Below, one piece after another: positions 1 through 9,856 of a DNA stretch of 52,765 bases. The stretch comes from Deltaproteobacteria bacterium (lineage in GTDB: Bacteria; Myxococcota_A; UBA796; GCA-2862545). The number at the start of each line of letters is the position of its first letter. The stretch's first letter is position 1. Under the pieces are notes generated by a model. That model was not told the origin of the DNA. It saw only the letters and a program-made list of their open reading frames with translations, and searched no databases. The position numbers and the translations under genes are program-made. The stretch spans positions 1-52,765 of the forward strand of contig SBGP01000102.1 of the NCBI GenBank assembly GCA_006226595.1, read 5' to 3'.

Positions 1-420
1 GCCTGGTCCTCGCCGCTCATCGGCCTGCGGCCGACTCGGGCTGCGGTGGGCCTCGTCGGCCGGAGGCCTCCTCGTCCGAGATCCGGTGGACGGCCCGCCC
101 GATGGCGGGCCTGGGATCCGCCAACACGTCTTGGACGTGTCGCGCAGCGGCTGGTCCTCGCCGGTCATCGGCCTGCGGCCGACTCGGGCTGCGGTGGGCC
201 TCGTCGGGTCGGGTGCTGTGGCCGGATCCGCCAGCGCGTCTTGGACGTCTCCAGGCACGCCTGGTCCTCGCCGCTCATCGGCCTGCGGCCGACTCGGGCT
301 GCGGTGGGCCTCGTTTGCCGGAGGCCTCCTCGTCCGAGATCCGGTGGACGGCCCGCCCGATGGCGGGCCTCACATCGTCCGAGATCCGGTGGACGGCCCG
401 CCCGATGGCGGGCCTCACAT
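1..420. repeat. Non-coding array of dispersed and tandem repeats with GC-rich hairpins
   Basis: No gene is supported before 496. A 54-bp unit starting CTGGTCCTCGCCG occurs at 3-56, 151-204 and 261-314 with very few differences. A second unit (GGATCCGCCA, then CGTCTTGGACGT) lies before the second and third copies, near 113-140 and 224-250. A third unit, CCGGAGGCCTCCTCGTCCGAG and onward, is seen at about 60-112 and 317-375. Reading frames through the array give only low-complexity Arg/Pro/Gly protein. The array begins at the window edge, so its true length is unknown. Confidence 0.8.
331..420. repeat. Perfect 45-bp tandem duplication
   Basis: Positions 331-375 and 376-420 are identical 45-bp units (starting CGTCCGAGATCC, ending GGCGGGCCTCACAT). 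Each contains a perfect hairpin with arms GGCCCGCC and GGCGGGCC around a CGAT loop (350-369 and 395-414). The same hairpin also occurs at 92-111. The last copy ends 75 bases before the OPT start codon, so the hairpins lie in or next to its leader. Confidence 0.85.
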
Positions 421-495
421 GAACTTTCCGGCCCCATCCGGCACTTCGAACGCTCACGCGATACCCTGCCGCCCGCTTCTTCTTGGAGACCCCCC

Positions 496-2273
<1,778 letters not shown>

Positions 2274-2277
<4 letters not shown>

Positions 2278-3050
2278 AGTCCTTCCTCCCGTTGGTCCTC
2301 CTCGTCCTCGGCATCGGCGTCGCCGCCAGCTTCGGCGCGCGCAATGGTCCGGCTCACACCGAGTGGCGCCAGGCCATGGCGCTGCACGCGACCCTCGCCA
2401 GCGTGCAGGCCATGCCCACCGCGTCCGACGACCCGGAAGAGGCGAAGAAGCTGGTCGAGGCCCGCGAGCAGGCGATTGCCGCGCTGGTCGAGTCCGGCGC
2501 CATCGCCAGCGCCTTCGAGCTTCCCGCGAAGGTCGAGGCCGCCAAGGCCGCGATTCCCGACGTGCCCGACCCGAACACCCGCCTGAGCGAGTGGGCGGCC
2601 ACCGGCGGTCCGGGCTTTGGTCTCGGCGTGCTGCTCATCGGTGTCGGCGCGTTCCTGGCCCGTCGCCAGCAGGCGCACGAGGCGGCCAGTGGCGGTGGTC
2701 AGGGCGATCTCGACTTCGTTGGCACGGTCACCCGCCTGTCGAAGGAGATCTCGGCACTCGCGGACCAGGCGTCGCGCATCCCCATGGACGACGACGCCCC
2801 GCTGCTTCGCGCCGCGATCGAGAAGCTTCACAACGACGACATCTCGCCGCTGGTCGAGGGCCGTGGCGCGTTCATCGCCAAGCACGGCATCGGCGTGTTC
2901 GCCGAGTACTTCGGGCCGTTCTCCGGCGGCGAGCGCAACCTCGCCCGCGCGTGGTCCGCGCTCACCGACGGGCACTCGGTGGTCGCCGCCGAGGCCCTGC
3001 GCAACTCCGCCGCCTCGTTCGAGCGCGCGGCCGCCGCCTGGCCGAAGTAG
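2274..3050 (+). CDS. Membrane protein of unknown function coupled to the OPT transporter
   Basis: 258 residues, GTG start inside the OPT stop codon (GTGA overlap). It has an N-terminal hydrophobic segment (about 3-20), a probably extracytoplasmic Ala/Glu-rich helical region (about 25-110), a second membrane segment (about 113-130), and an acidic/helical C-terminal half of about 125 residues. I recognise no enzyme motif or family. The tight coupling and two-helix layout suggest an accessory or regulatory subunit of the transporter, but that is inference from context only. Confidence 0.7.
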
Positions 3051-3074
3051 TCCCTCGCCTCCGGTCCGTGGTGT

Positions 3075-3398
3075 CTACGGACCGGTCGCGATCATCACGG
3101 CGAACAGCGCGACGTACAGGGCCATGTACGCAGCGATGCCGAGGGTGAACAGGCAGCCGAGGCCGCTGGCGATGCCGTTGGTGGCCAGCCCCACCTGGTG
3201 AAAGGCGGTGCTCGCCGGGCCCATGTCCAGCTCGCGCTGGGTGAACGCGAGCCACAGGCCGATGAGTCCGACGACCATGCCGCCCATGATGCCCATGAAG
3301 CTCGTGCAGCACATGGACGCCATCATCGTCAGCGCCGCGATGCCGAGGATGGCCGAGGTGCGCGCGGTCGACAGCTCCTGGGCGTCGTCCTCGATCAC
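3075..3398 (-). CDS. Small multi-pass membrane protein
   Basis: 107 residues, GTG start at 3398. Three hydrophobic stretches are visible (about 15-35, 37-52 and 80-105), with a cysteine pair in MMASMCCTSFMG near 26-35. The layout resembles small DUF4190-like membrane proteins, but no family can be assigned with confidence. The start overlaps the CBS-protein stop by GTGA, so the two are probably one transcript. The gene ends 24 bp from the convergent gene at 2274-3050. Confidence 0.65.
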   Translation of the reverse strand: MIEDDAQELSTARTSAILGIAALTMMASMCCTSFMGIMGGMVVGLIGLWLAFTQRELDMGPASTAFHQVGLATNGIASGLGCLFTLGIAAYMALYVALFAVMIATGP

Positions 3399-3841
3399 TT
3401 CAGCGAGGCTTCGACGGCGGCCATCAGCGTGGCGTCGGCGTTCTCGAGCAGGCTCTTCACCATGTACAGGAAGTCCGCCTCGGTGAGGATGCCGACGAGC
3501 GTGCCGTCCTCCACCACGGGCAGGCAGCCGTACTTGTGCTCGACCATCATCTGCGCCGCGACGGTCAGGTCGGTATCCGGGCTCACGGTGGCCACGCGCT
3601 TGCGCATGATCTCACGCACGCGGGTCCGAGCCTTGGCGACCAGCTGCTCGGTGCGCGGCGCATGGGCGAAGGACGAGCGGATGATGTCCTTGTGGGTGAC
3701 GAGTCCGACGAGCTTGTCGCCCGGCTCGACCACCGGCAGGTGGCGAAAACGCCGGAGCCCCATGAGCTCTTCGGCGGTGATCAGCGGGTCGTCCGCGCCG
3801 AGGGTGACGACTTCGCGGGACATGAGCTGAGCGACCTTCAT
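3395..3841 (-). CDS. Two-CBS-domain protein
   Basis: 148 residues made almost wholly of a CBS pair. The first repeat runs from about 7 to 60 ([13 protein letters not shown] ... [11 protein letters not shown]) and the second from about 75 to 135 ([20 protein letters not shown] ... [11 protein letters not shown]). CBS pairs bind adenine nucleotides and act as energy or ligand sensors; no catalytic or channel domain is attached here. The ATG at 3841 has GGAGG at good spacing. The gene is cotranscribed with the small membrane protein downstream and divergent from adk, and it may regulate the membrane protein; this is inferred. Confidence 0.88.
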   Translation of the reverse strand: MKVAQLMSREVVTLGADDPLITAEELMGLRRFRHLPVVEPGDKLVGLVTHKDIIRSSFAHAPRTEQLVAKARTRVREIMRKRVATVSPDTDLTVAAQMMVEHKYGCLPVVEDGTLVGILTEADFLYMVKSLLENADATLMAAVEASLK

Positions 3842-3984
3842 GCTGCCTCCGCGCGCAGCCTACCCCAAGGTGTGGGCACAGTCGCGCGACGTCGTGTGGC
3901 AGTCACCGGCGCGTCCGTGCCTCGCCGGTTAGGCCCGCCTCCTTCCACTCCGGTGCCTGTCACCGGCTCCCAGAGGAGAGCGCC

Positions 3985-4611
3985 ATGCGCATGATCTTCA
4001 TCGGCCCCCCCGGGGCAGGCAAGGGTACCCAGGCCGCGCGTCTCGTGGACCGCTACGCCATTCCGCACATCTCCACCGGCGACATGTTCCGCGCCGCGGT
4101 GAAGAATGGCACCCCGCTCGGCAAGAAGGCCGCGGAGTACATGAACGCCGGCAAGCTCGTGCCCGACGAGGTCACCATCGGCCTGGTGCGTGAGCGCATC
4201 GCCCAGGACGACGCCAAGGAGGGCTTCCTCCTCGACGGCTTCCCGCGGACCGTGCCCCAGGCCGAGGCCCTCAAGGAGGCCCTCGCCGCCGACGGGGTGT
4301 CCCTCGATGCGGTGCTGCTCCTCGAGGTCGACGACCAGCTGATTGTCGACCGCATCGTCGGTCGCCGCAGCGATCCGGAGACGGGCACCATCTACCACCT
4401 GCAGTTCAACCCGCCCCCGGCGGAGATCATGGACCGCCTGGTGCACCGCAAGGACGACACCGAGGAGGCCTGCCGCGCCCGCCTCGACGCCTACCACGCG
4501 CAGACCGCGCCGCTCGTGCCGTTCTACGACGCCGAGGGCCTGCTCAAGCGCGTCGACGGCGTCGGCAAGCCGGACCAGGTCACCGAGCGCATCGTCGCCG
4601 CGCTCGCCTGA
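3985..4611 (+). CDS. adk: Adenylate kinase
   Basis: 208 residues. It catalyses ATP + AMP = 2 ADP in the cytoplasm. Visible are the P-loop GPPGAGKGT (7-15), the AMP-site motif STGDMFR (about 31-37), DGFPRT near 85-90, and a full-length LID domain from about residue 124 ([13 protein letters not shown]). The LID has no zinc-binding cysteines. A strong AGAGGAGA ribosome site precedes the ATG. It stands alone, without the secY or infA neighbours seen in many genomes, and ends 12 bp from the convergent acetyltransferase gene. Confidence 0.97.
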   Translation: MRMIFIGPPGAGKGTQAARLVDRYAIPHISTGDMFRAAVKNGTPLGKKAAEYMNAGKLVPDEVTIGLVRERIAQDDAKEGFLLDGFPRTVPQAEALKEALAADGVSLDAVLLLEVDDQLIVDRIVGRRSDPETGTIYHLQFNPPPAEIMDRLVHRKDDTEEACRARLDAYHAQTAPLVPFYDAEGLLKRVDGVGKPDQVTERIVAALA

Positions 4612-4623
4612 TCCCAGGCGCAC

Positions 4624-5058
4624 TCAGAGGGCGAGTCGCAGAACGATCTCGCCCTCTTCGACCTCTCCGGTCGGTGCGAAGCCCAGGCTTCGGTAGAAGC
4701 CCTCCGGAGAGCCTTCTCCCGGGACGTACGAGAGCTTGAGCTCCTCGGCGCCCCACGCGCGGACCTGCGCGACGAGCAGGCGCACGGCCTCGCGACCGTA
4801 GCCGTGTCCCTGCCGGTCGCCAGCGATCATCAGCCGCCATACCCAGTAGCCCTCGCCGCCGGGGTCGGTGTGGAGCATCGCGAAGCCCACGGGCGTGTCG
4901 TCGGCGTAGATGCCGCGGTACCAAGCCTTGCCGTGGAAGGTGGCGTCGGCGATGGACCACACGTTGCGCGCCACGAAGCGCTGCTGATCCGGCGCGGGCT
5001 CGAGCTTCAGCACCTCGCGGTAGTTGTCCTTGGTGAGCTCGCGCAGGGTGACGGCCAT
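4624..5058 (-). CDS. GNAT-family N-acetyltransferase
   Basis: 144 residues. The GNAT fold is recognisable from the acetyl-CoA-binding motif A region, VWRLMIAGDRQGHGYGREAV, with its Q/RxxGxG/A-type loop, followed by the conserved helix and the final FYRSLGFAPTGE segment. An open frame continues upstream to 5415, but ATG 5058 with GGAGG seven bases upstream is the natural start, and upstream sequence overlaps the arfB gene. The acceptor substrate is unknown. The small-molecule SpeG/YjdJ-like type is possible. Confidence 0.85.
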   Translation of the reverse strand: MAVTLRELTKDNYREVLKLEPAPDQQRFVARNVWSIADATFHGKAWYRGIYADDTPVGFAMLHTDPGGEGYWVWRLMIAGDRQGHGYGREAVRLLVAQVRAWGAEELKLSYVPGEGSPEGFYRSLGFAPTGEVEEGEIVLRLAL

Positions 5059-5112
5059 CGGACCTCCGCGGCCGAGGGTAGCGCGACCTCGCCGCTGCGC
5101 TACGTTCCGCCC

Positions 5113-5541
5113 ATGCCCGACGAGCTTCCCATCGACGATCGACGCGTACTCCCCGCCAGCTGCTTGCGGGTGGAGACCGCGCGCAGCGGTGGACCCGGCG
5201 GTCAGCACGTGAACACCACCGAGACCAAGATCCACCTGTTCTGCGACCTCGAGGCCAGCGGCCTGCATCCGTCGGTGATTGCGCGCATCCGCGACGCGCG
5301 AGGGGGCGACATCAACAGCGCGGGCGAGCTGCGCATCACCTGTGGCACCCACCGCAGTCGCCTCCAGAACCTCGAAGAGGCGCGCAATCGGCTCGTTGCC
5401 CTCGTGCGCGCCCACCTCGCGCCGCCGCGGGCTCGGCGAAAGACGAGCCCGACACGCGGCAGCAAGGAGCGTCGCCTCAAGGCGAAGAAGGCCCGGGGGG
5501 ACGTGAAGGCCAGCCGCGGACGGGTTCGCCGCGACGACTGA
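5113..5541 (+). CDS. arfB: Alternative ribosome-rescue factor ArfB (peptidyl-tRNA hydrolase)
   Basis: 142 residues. It holds a class-I release-factor catalytic domain with the GGQ motif in SGGPGGQHVNTTETKIHL (about 24-41), but no codon-recognition domain. It ends in a Lys/Arg-rich tail (about 103-142) of the kind that enters the empty mRNA channel of stalled ribosomes. Together these define ArfB/YaeJ rather than PrfA/PrfB. No Shine-Dalgarno sequence precedes ATG 5113; instead TACGTT lies exactly six bases upstream, which suggests a leaderless mRNA. Divergent from the acetyltransferase gene, with a 54-bp gap. Confidence 0.92.
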   Translation: MPDELPIDDRRVLPASCLRVETARSGGPGGQHVNTTETKIHLFCDLEASGLHPSVIARIRDARGGDINSAGELRITCGTHRSRLQNLEEARNRLVALVRAHLAPPRARRKTSPTRGSKERRLKAKKARGDVKASRGRVRRDD

Positions 5542-5544
5542 GCC

Positions 5545-6108
5545 CTACACGAAGGGCTGGGGCCGCTCGCCGCCACGCAAGACGCCAGCGAGGCTCACCA
5601 ACGGGAGCAGCGTCGCGAGCCCGAGGGTGAGGGGAATGGTCAGTGCGAAGGCCACCCGGTCCCCAGTGGTCGCAGGCTCGTGGACGTCCGTGTGGCAGTG
5701 CTCGGCCAGCTCCTCCACGGACATCGCGAGCCAGTGCTGAGCGGGCCGGTCGTACAGGGTGCGTCCGCGCCGTCCGCGCACGAAGGCTTGGAACAAGCGC
5801 CCCGGGGCCTGGGGAAGGCCGACCAGGAAGCCGCCGCAGTCGTAGATCAGCCCGAACAGGTGGTGCCGGTTTCCCGCGCCGAGGGCCCACGCGGACACTT
5901 CGCCCTCGCCGATCTCGTCGGTGCCGTAGCCGGTGAGCAGGTGGTGCAGGTCATGCACCGGCAGGACGCGGGCGCGCATGGGTGGGTTCGGAATGGTCAT
6001 CGGCAGGCCGAACGCCTTGATCTGGTCGGTCGGCGACGAGATGCCGCCATCGGGCGAGAGGCCCTCGCGGGCGTAGAACTCGGAGAGGGCACGTCGTGCG
6101 TCGGTCAT
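5545..6108 (-). CDS. Coq4-like zinc-motif protein
   Basis: 187 residues. The sequence HDLHHLLTGYGTDEIGE (about 52-68) fits the HDxxHx(11)E motif of Coq4, the ubiquinone-biosynthesis protein whose metal site lies there and which acts on the quinone head group. Preceding conserved-looking text (MRARVLPVHDLHH) also fits. A hydrophobic C-terminal stretch (about 150-172) could anchor it in the membrane, which is unusual for Coq4. It diverges from a TetR gene across a 96-bp gap holding a perfect palindrome, so the TetR protein probably controls it. No other quinone gene is nearby. Family membership is fairly clear; function here is inferred. Confidence 0.72.
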   Translation of the reverse strand: MTDARRALSEFYAREGLSPDGGISSPTDQIKAFGLPMTIPNPPMRARVLPVHDLHHLLTGYGTDEIGEGEVSAWALGAGNRHHLFGLIYDCGGFLVGLPQAPGRLFQAFVRGRRGRTLYDRPAQHWLAMSVEELAEHCHTDVHEPATTGDRVAFALTIPLTLGLATLLPLVSLAGVLRGGERPQPFV

Positions 6109-6120
6109 CGGGCCTCCCTG

Positions 6121-6142
6121 AAAAATGAGTATACTCAGTTTT
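6121..6142. promoter_or_regulatory. Palindromic TetR-type operator in a divergent promoter
   Basis: TGAGTATACTCA at 6126-6137 is a perfect 12-bp palindrome, and flanking A and T runs extend the symmetry to 6121-6142 apart from one base pair. It contains TATACT on both strands, a close match to a -10 box, so bound regulator would block both promoters. It lies between the Coq4-like gene (start 6108) and the TetR gene (start 6205). Confidence 0.75.
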
Positions 6143-6204
6143 GTGTTGCGGCAAGGCCCGCGAGGCGGAAAGTGGGGTGTTACAGACCTCCGAACGGGGA
6201 GTGC

Positions 6205-6768
6205 ATGGGTCGTCGCGAAGAAAAGAAGCAGCGTACGCGCGCGGCGATCGCCGCGGCGGCGGCCGAGTTGTTCGCGAGGCAGGGCTTCGAGGCGACCCGT
6301 ACCCGAGAGATCGCGGAGGCCGCCGGCATCGCCGAGGGCACGCTGTTCAACTACGCCCCGACCAAGGAGGCGGTGGTCGTGCTCCTCTGGAAGTCCAAGG
6401 TGAGTGAACTCATCGAAGAGGGCTTCGCGCGGGCAGGCGAGGCGGACACGCCCGAGGCGGCGATCGAGGCGCTGTTCGCGCCGCTGTTCGCCTTCTACGC
6501 GGCGGATCTGGACCTGGCGCGCGTCTTCCTGGAGCAGGTCGCACGCGCCAACGACGCGGACCTGCGTGCGCTCGACGAGGTGTTCGTCGCGCGACTCGGG
6601 CTGCTACTCGCCCCGTGGGCAGGCCTGTCGTCCATCGCCGCGGCGATGAACGTCTTCGCAGCCTACCTGTTCGCCGTCATGGGGCTCGTCGGGGAGCGCC
6701 TGGACCCCGCGTCGGCGCGCGAGGTGTTCCGGCAGATGGTCGCGCTCCAGCGCAAGGGCTGGGGCTGA
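6205..6768 (+). CDS. TetR-family transcriptional regulator
   Basis: 187 residues. The N-terminal helix-turn-helix is clear at about 8-55 (AAAELFARQGFEATRTREIAEAAGIAEGTLFNYAPTKE, broken into its helices). The C-terminal ligand domain has a hydrophobic helix near 145-165 and is not assignable. ATG 6205 follows GGGGAG. The adjacent palindrome at 6126-6137 is the likely binding site for repression of both itself and the Coq4-like gene. The stop is one base from the stop of the convergent lipoprotein gene. Confidence 0.9.
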   Translation: MGRREEKKQRTRAAIAAAAAELFARQGFEATRTREIAEAAGIAEGTLFNYAPTKEAVVVLLWKSKVSELIEEGFARAGEADTPEAAIEALFAPLFAFYAADLDLARVFLEQVARANDADLRALDEVFVARLGLLLAPWAGLSSIAAAMNVFAAYLFAVMGLVGERLDPASAREVFRQMVALQRKGWG

Positions 6769-6769
6769 C

Positions 6770-7858
6770 CTACTGGAACTGGCAGTCCGTCGGGGACAGC
6801 GTGAGCGCCGAGGTGTCGGTGAGCAGGACTTCGGCGGTCGGCGAGGACGCGTACGCGACCCAGCCCGACACCAGGCCGTACAGGCCGGCGATGCTCGCGC
6901 TCTCGATCGTGGTCGGGGCGGGAGTCCACAGCAGGTACACGGGATCCGAGCCGCTGCACAGCGTCGACCCGAACGTGTCGCCGGCAGTGTAGTTGCCGCT
7001 CGTATCGGCATCCGCGTAGCCGAACGGGATCTCGACGCCGTACACGAAGCCCTGGTCGTCGAGCTGACGGGCCGGGTCCGGGTCGCCGGAGACGGTCACC
7101 GAGAACGGGGAGTCGAGCGCCGTGTCGAGGGGACGGGAGCTGCCGACGATGGTGGTGCCGTCGAACTCGGCCTGCACGAAGGTCGCCACGTGGTCCGGGC
7201 GCCCCTGCGGGTTGCCGCTCCAGTTGGTGGTGCCGCCGAGGGTGATCTCGTTCGGGCCGCGGACGGTGTTCAGGTCGAAGCCCTCGTTGGCGTCGAAGAA
7301 CTCGAGGTTGCCCTGATCGTCGAAGGACAGCGCGTAGAACGCATCGCTGAAGCCCTGGAACTCGTTGATCCACGCGAGCATGCGGGGAGCCACGGCGTCG
7401 ATGGGCTCGCCAGCGGTCCACGCGCCGCTGCCGTCGTTGTCCTCGTAGCGGTACACGAACCAGTACGCGCCGAGCGTGCCGTCGCCGTTGTCCATCTGGT
7501 CCGTGCCGCGCGGGGCGGTGACCGAGAAGGTCTGCGGCCACGCGGTCACGGCGGCGCCGTCCCCGTAGTCGCGCACGTACACGAAGCCGTTGTTGTCGAA
7601 GTGCACGAGCCAGGTGCCCAGGCGCGTGTTCTTCGAGGGCGGTGCCGTGTGGCGTGCGACGAAGCTCTGGGTCGGGGGCGGGGGGCCGGTGTCGGTGTCG
7701 GTGCCCGTGTCGCCGCCCCCGCTGTCGGTGGTGCCACTGTCGGCGGTGCCCGAGTCCGTTTCGCCGGTGTCGGCGGCTCCCGAGTCGGTGGTGGGCTCGT
7801 CCTCGATGGACGCACCCCTGGTGCACGCGAGAAGCAGGAGTAGTGGCGCGAAACGCAT
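6770..7858 (-). CDS. Lipoprotein with Thr/Asp/Gly spacer, function unknown
   Basis: 362 residues. A short signal peptide ends in LLLLLAC with the lipidated cysteine at residue 12. It is followed by an acidic spacer of TDSG/DTG units (about 20-55) ending in a proline run, a linker style common in myxobacterial surface lipoproteins. The remaining 300 residues look beta-rich, with aspartate-rich loops such as DNNGFVYVRDYGDG and DADTSGNYTAGD that could bind calcium; two late cysteines may pair. I recognise no family. A 7-5-7 inverted repeat lies just upstream. Confidence 0.75.
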   Translation of the reverse strand: MRFAPLLLLLACTRGASIEDEPTTDSGAADTGETDSGTADSGTTDSGGGDTGTDTDTGPPPPTQSFVARHTAPPSKNTRLGTWLVHFDNNGFVYVRDYGDGAAVTAWPQTFSVTAPRGTDQMDNGDGTLGAYWFVYRYEDNDGSGAWTAGEPIDAVAPRMLAWINEFQGFSDAFYALSFDDQGNLEFFDANEGFDLNTVRGPNEITLGGTTNWSGNPQGRPDHVATFVQAEFDGTTIVGSSRPLDTALDSPFSVTVSGDPDPARQLDDQGFVYGVEIPFGYADADTSGNYTAGDTFGSTLCSGSDPVYLLWTPAPTTIESASIAGLYGLVSGWVAYASSPTAEVLLTDTSALTLSPTDCQFQ

Positions 7859-7877
7859 CGGAACCTCGTTTGGAAGG

Positions 7878-7896
7878 GGGTCAGTGTACCTGACCC
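7878..7896 (-). promoter_or_regulatory. Inverted repeat over the probable lipoprotein promoter
   Basis: GGGTCAG and CTGACCC, perfect 7-bp arms around TGTAC, 20 bases upstream of the lipoprotein start at 7858. On the minus strand TACACT (7888-7883), a plausible -10 box, sits inside it. An operator is the simplest reading; no regulator can be named. Confidence 0.4.
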
Positions 7897-7929
7897 GGCG
7901 AGGTGTTCACGATCGGCGTGCCCGGTTTC

Positions 7930-7954
7930 GGTGCGAAGGCCTGGCCTCCGCACC
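7930..7954 (-). terminator. Hairpin downstream of the FKBP gene
   Basis: GGTGCGAAGGCC pairs with GGCCTCCGCACC with a single internal mismatch. It lies 22 bases beyond the FKBP stop on the minus strand. There is no clear T-run, so it may be a weak or factor-assisted terminator. Confidence 0.4.
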
Positions 7955-7975
7955 TTCATCGGCTTCGTGCGAGCG

Positions 7976-8299
7976 CTAGGACAGGCCGAGCAGCTCGACC
8001 TCGAACACCAGCGTGGCGTTCGGGGGGATGAGGCCGGGGTAGCCGCGCTCACCGTAGGCGAGGTGTCCCGGAATGGTGAGCTTGCGCTTGCCGCCGATCT
8101 GCATGCCAGCCACACCCTGGTCCCAGCCCGCGATGACCATGCCCGCGCCGAGCACGAAGTTGAACGGCTGGCCGCGATCGACGGAGGAGTCGAACTTGGT
8201 GCCGTCGGTGAGCCAGCCCGTGTAGTGCACGTGGACGTTGTGGCCCTTGGCGGCGCGGACGCCGGTGCCGGCGGCGAGCTCTTCGATCTGCAGTTCCAT
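7976..8299 (-). CDS. FKBP-type peptidyl-prolyl cis-trans isomerase
   Basis: 107 residues, a single minimal FKBP domain without a signal peptide, so cytoplasmic. Active-site aromatics are in place: Y26 (HVHYTGWL), F36-D37 (KFDSS), V55-I56 (MVIAGW), W59 and Y82 (HLAYGERG). The C-terminal strand VFEVELLGL is typical. It speeds proline isomerisation in protein folding. The ATG at 8299 is preceded by GGGAG. The 280-bp stretch from 8300 to 8579 up to the next gene shows nothing I can support beyond a probable divergent promoter. Confidence 0.95.
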   Translation of the reverse strand: MELQIEELAAGTGVRAAKGHNVHVHYTGWLTDGTKFDSSVDRGQPFNFVLGAGMVIAGWDQGVAGMQIGGKRKLTIPGHLAYGERGYPGLIPPNATLVFEVELLGLS

Positions 8300-8579
8300 G
8301 AGGTCTCCCTGGTTGAAGGCGAAACCCTATCCCGACCAGGCGAGAACGCCGCCTCGACATGCCGCTCGCGGTGGCGGTGAAGGGGTCGGGCGGCGACGAA
8401 CGCCTGGTGCGTGCGGGTGTAGCGACCGGCCGACGCGTCCTGCACGTGCTGGAAGGTTCGACCGGGCGACGGGCGCGAGAGGTTGTGGCGCTCGGCCTGG
8501 GAAGCGCCGAACGGGCACGTGGGGCTGCCGTGACCAGGGCTTGTCGGCAGCCGGGACCGGCCTCGGGGTACGGTGGAGC

Positions 8580-9821
8580 ATGACCCGCCTTCGCATGGCA
8601 CTCCTGGTGGCGGCCCTCGTGGTCGCACTCGCCCTGACCGGCGTGGTCGCCGTGCTCTCCTCGCCAAAGACCATGTGTCGCCTGGCCGAGCGGGGGCTCG
8701 AGTGGCCCGAGGGCAGCATCACCGCCGAGGACATCACCCTGTCCTGGTCGGGGCGGTTCCGCATCGAGGGCGTCCGGGTCGAGCCGCCCGTCCTGCGTAT
8801 GCCGGTGGTCTACGTGGCCTGGGCCGAGGCCGACCTGCCGTCTCCGTGGTTCTTCGTGTCCAAGCAGGTGCACCTCGGCGAGGTCGAGGCCAGTGGCGTC
8901 GAGGTCGGGCTGCGCATTCAGCGACCGCCGCGGGAGGAGCGCGTGCTCGCCAAGCGCCCGTACACCCTGCATGCCTCGTCGCTGACCGTGCACGACAGCC
9001 GCTTCCACGCGGCCCCCGACGAGACTTTCTCCGAGGTCATCCTCACCGGGCTGAACGGTCAGCTCGATGACGTGCACTGGACCCCGGCGACGAAGCACGT
9101 CGATGGCGTGGGCAACGCCCGCGCCACCCGCTTCGTTCTCGGAGAGATCGAGCTCGACGAGCTGGTCTTGCCGTCTCTGGTGCTCGCCGACGAGGCGCTC
9201 GCCCTCGAGAACGCGACGTTCCAGTACGGGCGGACCGAGGGGCGTGCCGATGGCGGCATCACCGACATTCCCGGCGACCCGGCCGTCGAGCTCCAGGTGG
9301 TGGTCAAGCGAGGCCGCGCCGAGGAGGCCATCACCGACGCCATCGGCCGCGTCTCGCCGGTGACCGGCTGGCTCGACGCCGAGCTCACGGTGCGTGCGGG
9401 GGGCGAGCTGCCCCGCGGCGAGTCGCGCCTCGAGGGGTGGGTGTCGCTCTCCGACGGCTACGTGTTCATGGGCAGCGACATGAAGCTCATCCCCAAGGTG
9501 CTTCTCGACGTGGCGCCGTGGTTCCAGCGCGAGGATGGCGGCTGGCTGCACGTCGGTGACCTGTGGGGCGAGGCGCGCTTCGGTCGCGGCTGGGTCGAGA
9601 TCGAGCGCCTCGAGCGCATGAGCGACCGCAATCGACCGCTCCAGGCTTGGGGGCACCTGCGCGACGGTCGCGTCGACGTCACCGTGCGCGCGGTTCCCCG
9701 CCGGCGCCCCGAGAAGCCCGGTGTCGGCGTGCGCCTGCGCGGGCCGCTGCGCTCGGCGAAGCTCAAGTTCGCGCGTAAGTCCGAGCTGATGGACGCGCCC
9801 GAGGTTCTCGTCGTCGACTGA
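8580..9821 (+). CDS. AsmA-like envelope protein
   Basis: 413 residues with an N-terminal membrane anchor (about 6-27) and a long beta-rich periplasmic region. The body has repeating strands of the kind seen in AsmA/TamB/DUF748 bridge-like proteins (for example AEDITLSWSGRFRIEGVRV, then ASSLTVHDSRF and GWVSLSDGYVFMGS). Family relatives help move lipids between membranes or tune outer-membrane biogenesis. It is short compared with AsmA (about 600). TACGGT lies five bases before the ATG, and the only GGAG abuts the start codon too closely, so a leaderless transcript is possible. Assignment is moderate. Confidence 0.65.
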   Translation: MTRLRMALLVAALVVALALTGVVAVLSSPKTMCRLAERGLEWPEGSITAEDITLSWSGRFRIEGVRVEPPVLRMPVVYVAWAEADLPSPWFFVSKQVHLGEVEASGVEVGLRIQRPPREERVLAKRPYTLHASSLTVHDSRFHAAPDETFSEVILTGLNGQLDDVHWTPATKHVDGVGNARATRFVLGEIELDELVLPSLVLADEALALENATFQYGRTEGRADGGITDIPGDPAVELQVVVKRGRAEEAITDAIGRVSPVTGWLDAELTVRAGGELPRGESRLEGWVSLSDGYVFMGSDMKLIPKVLLDVAPWFQREDGGWLHVGDLWGEARFGRGWVEIERLERMSDRNRPLQAWGHLRDGRVDVTVRAVPRRRPEKPGVGVRLRGPLRSAKLKFARKSELMDAPEVLVVD

Positions 9822-9823
9822 CG

Positions 9824-9856
9824 AGCCCGAACCCGGGCGCGACGCGGGTCGGGGCT
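9824..9856. terminator. Imperfect hairpin between convergent genes
   Basis: AGCCCGAACCC (9824-9834) pairs 9 of 11 with GGGTCGGGGCT (9846-9856). It lies between the AsmA-like stop and the carboxypeptidase stop and may end transcription from both sides. No T-run. Confidence 0.35.

Noticed and set aside
46-495. In-frame extension of the OPT reading frame to 46
   Set aside because: It translates the repeat array into Arg/Pro/Gly-rich text, while ATG 496 begins right before family-like sequence and has a ribosome site.
8359-8583. 74-residue open frame between the FKBP and AsmA-like genes
   Set aside because: No ribosome site, no homology-like features, overlaps the AsmA-like start; high-GC chance frame.
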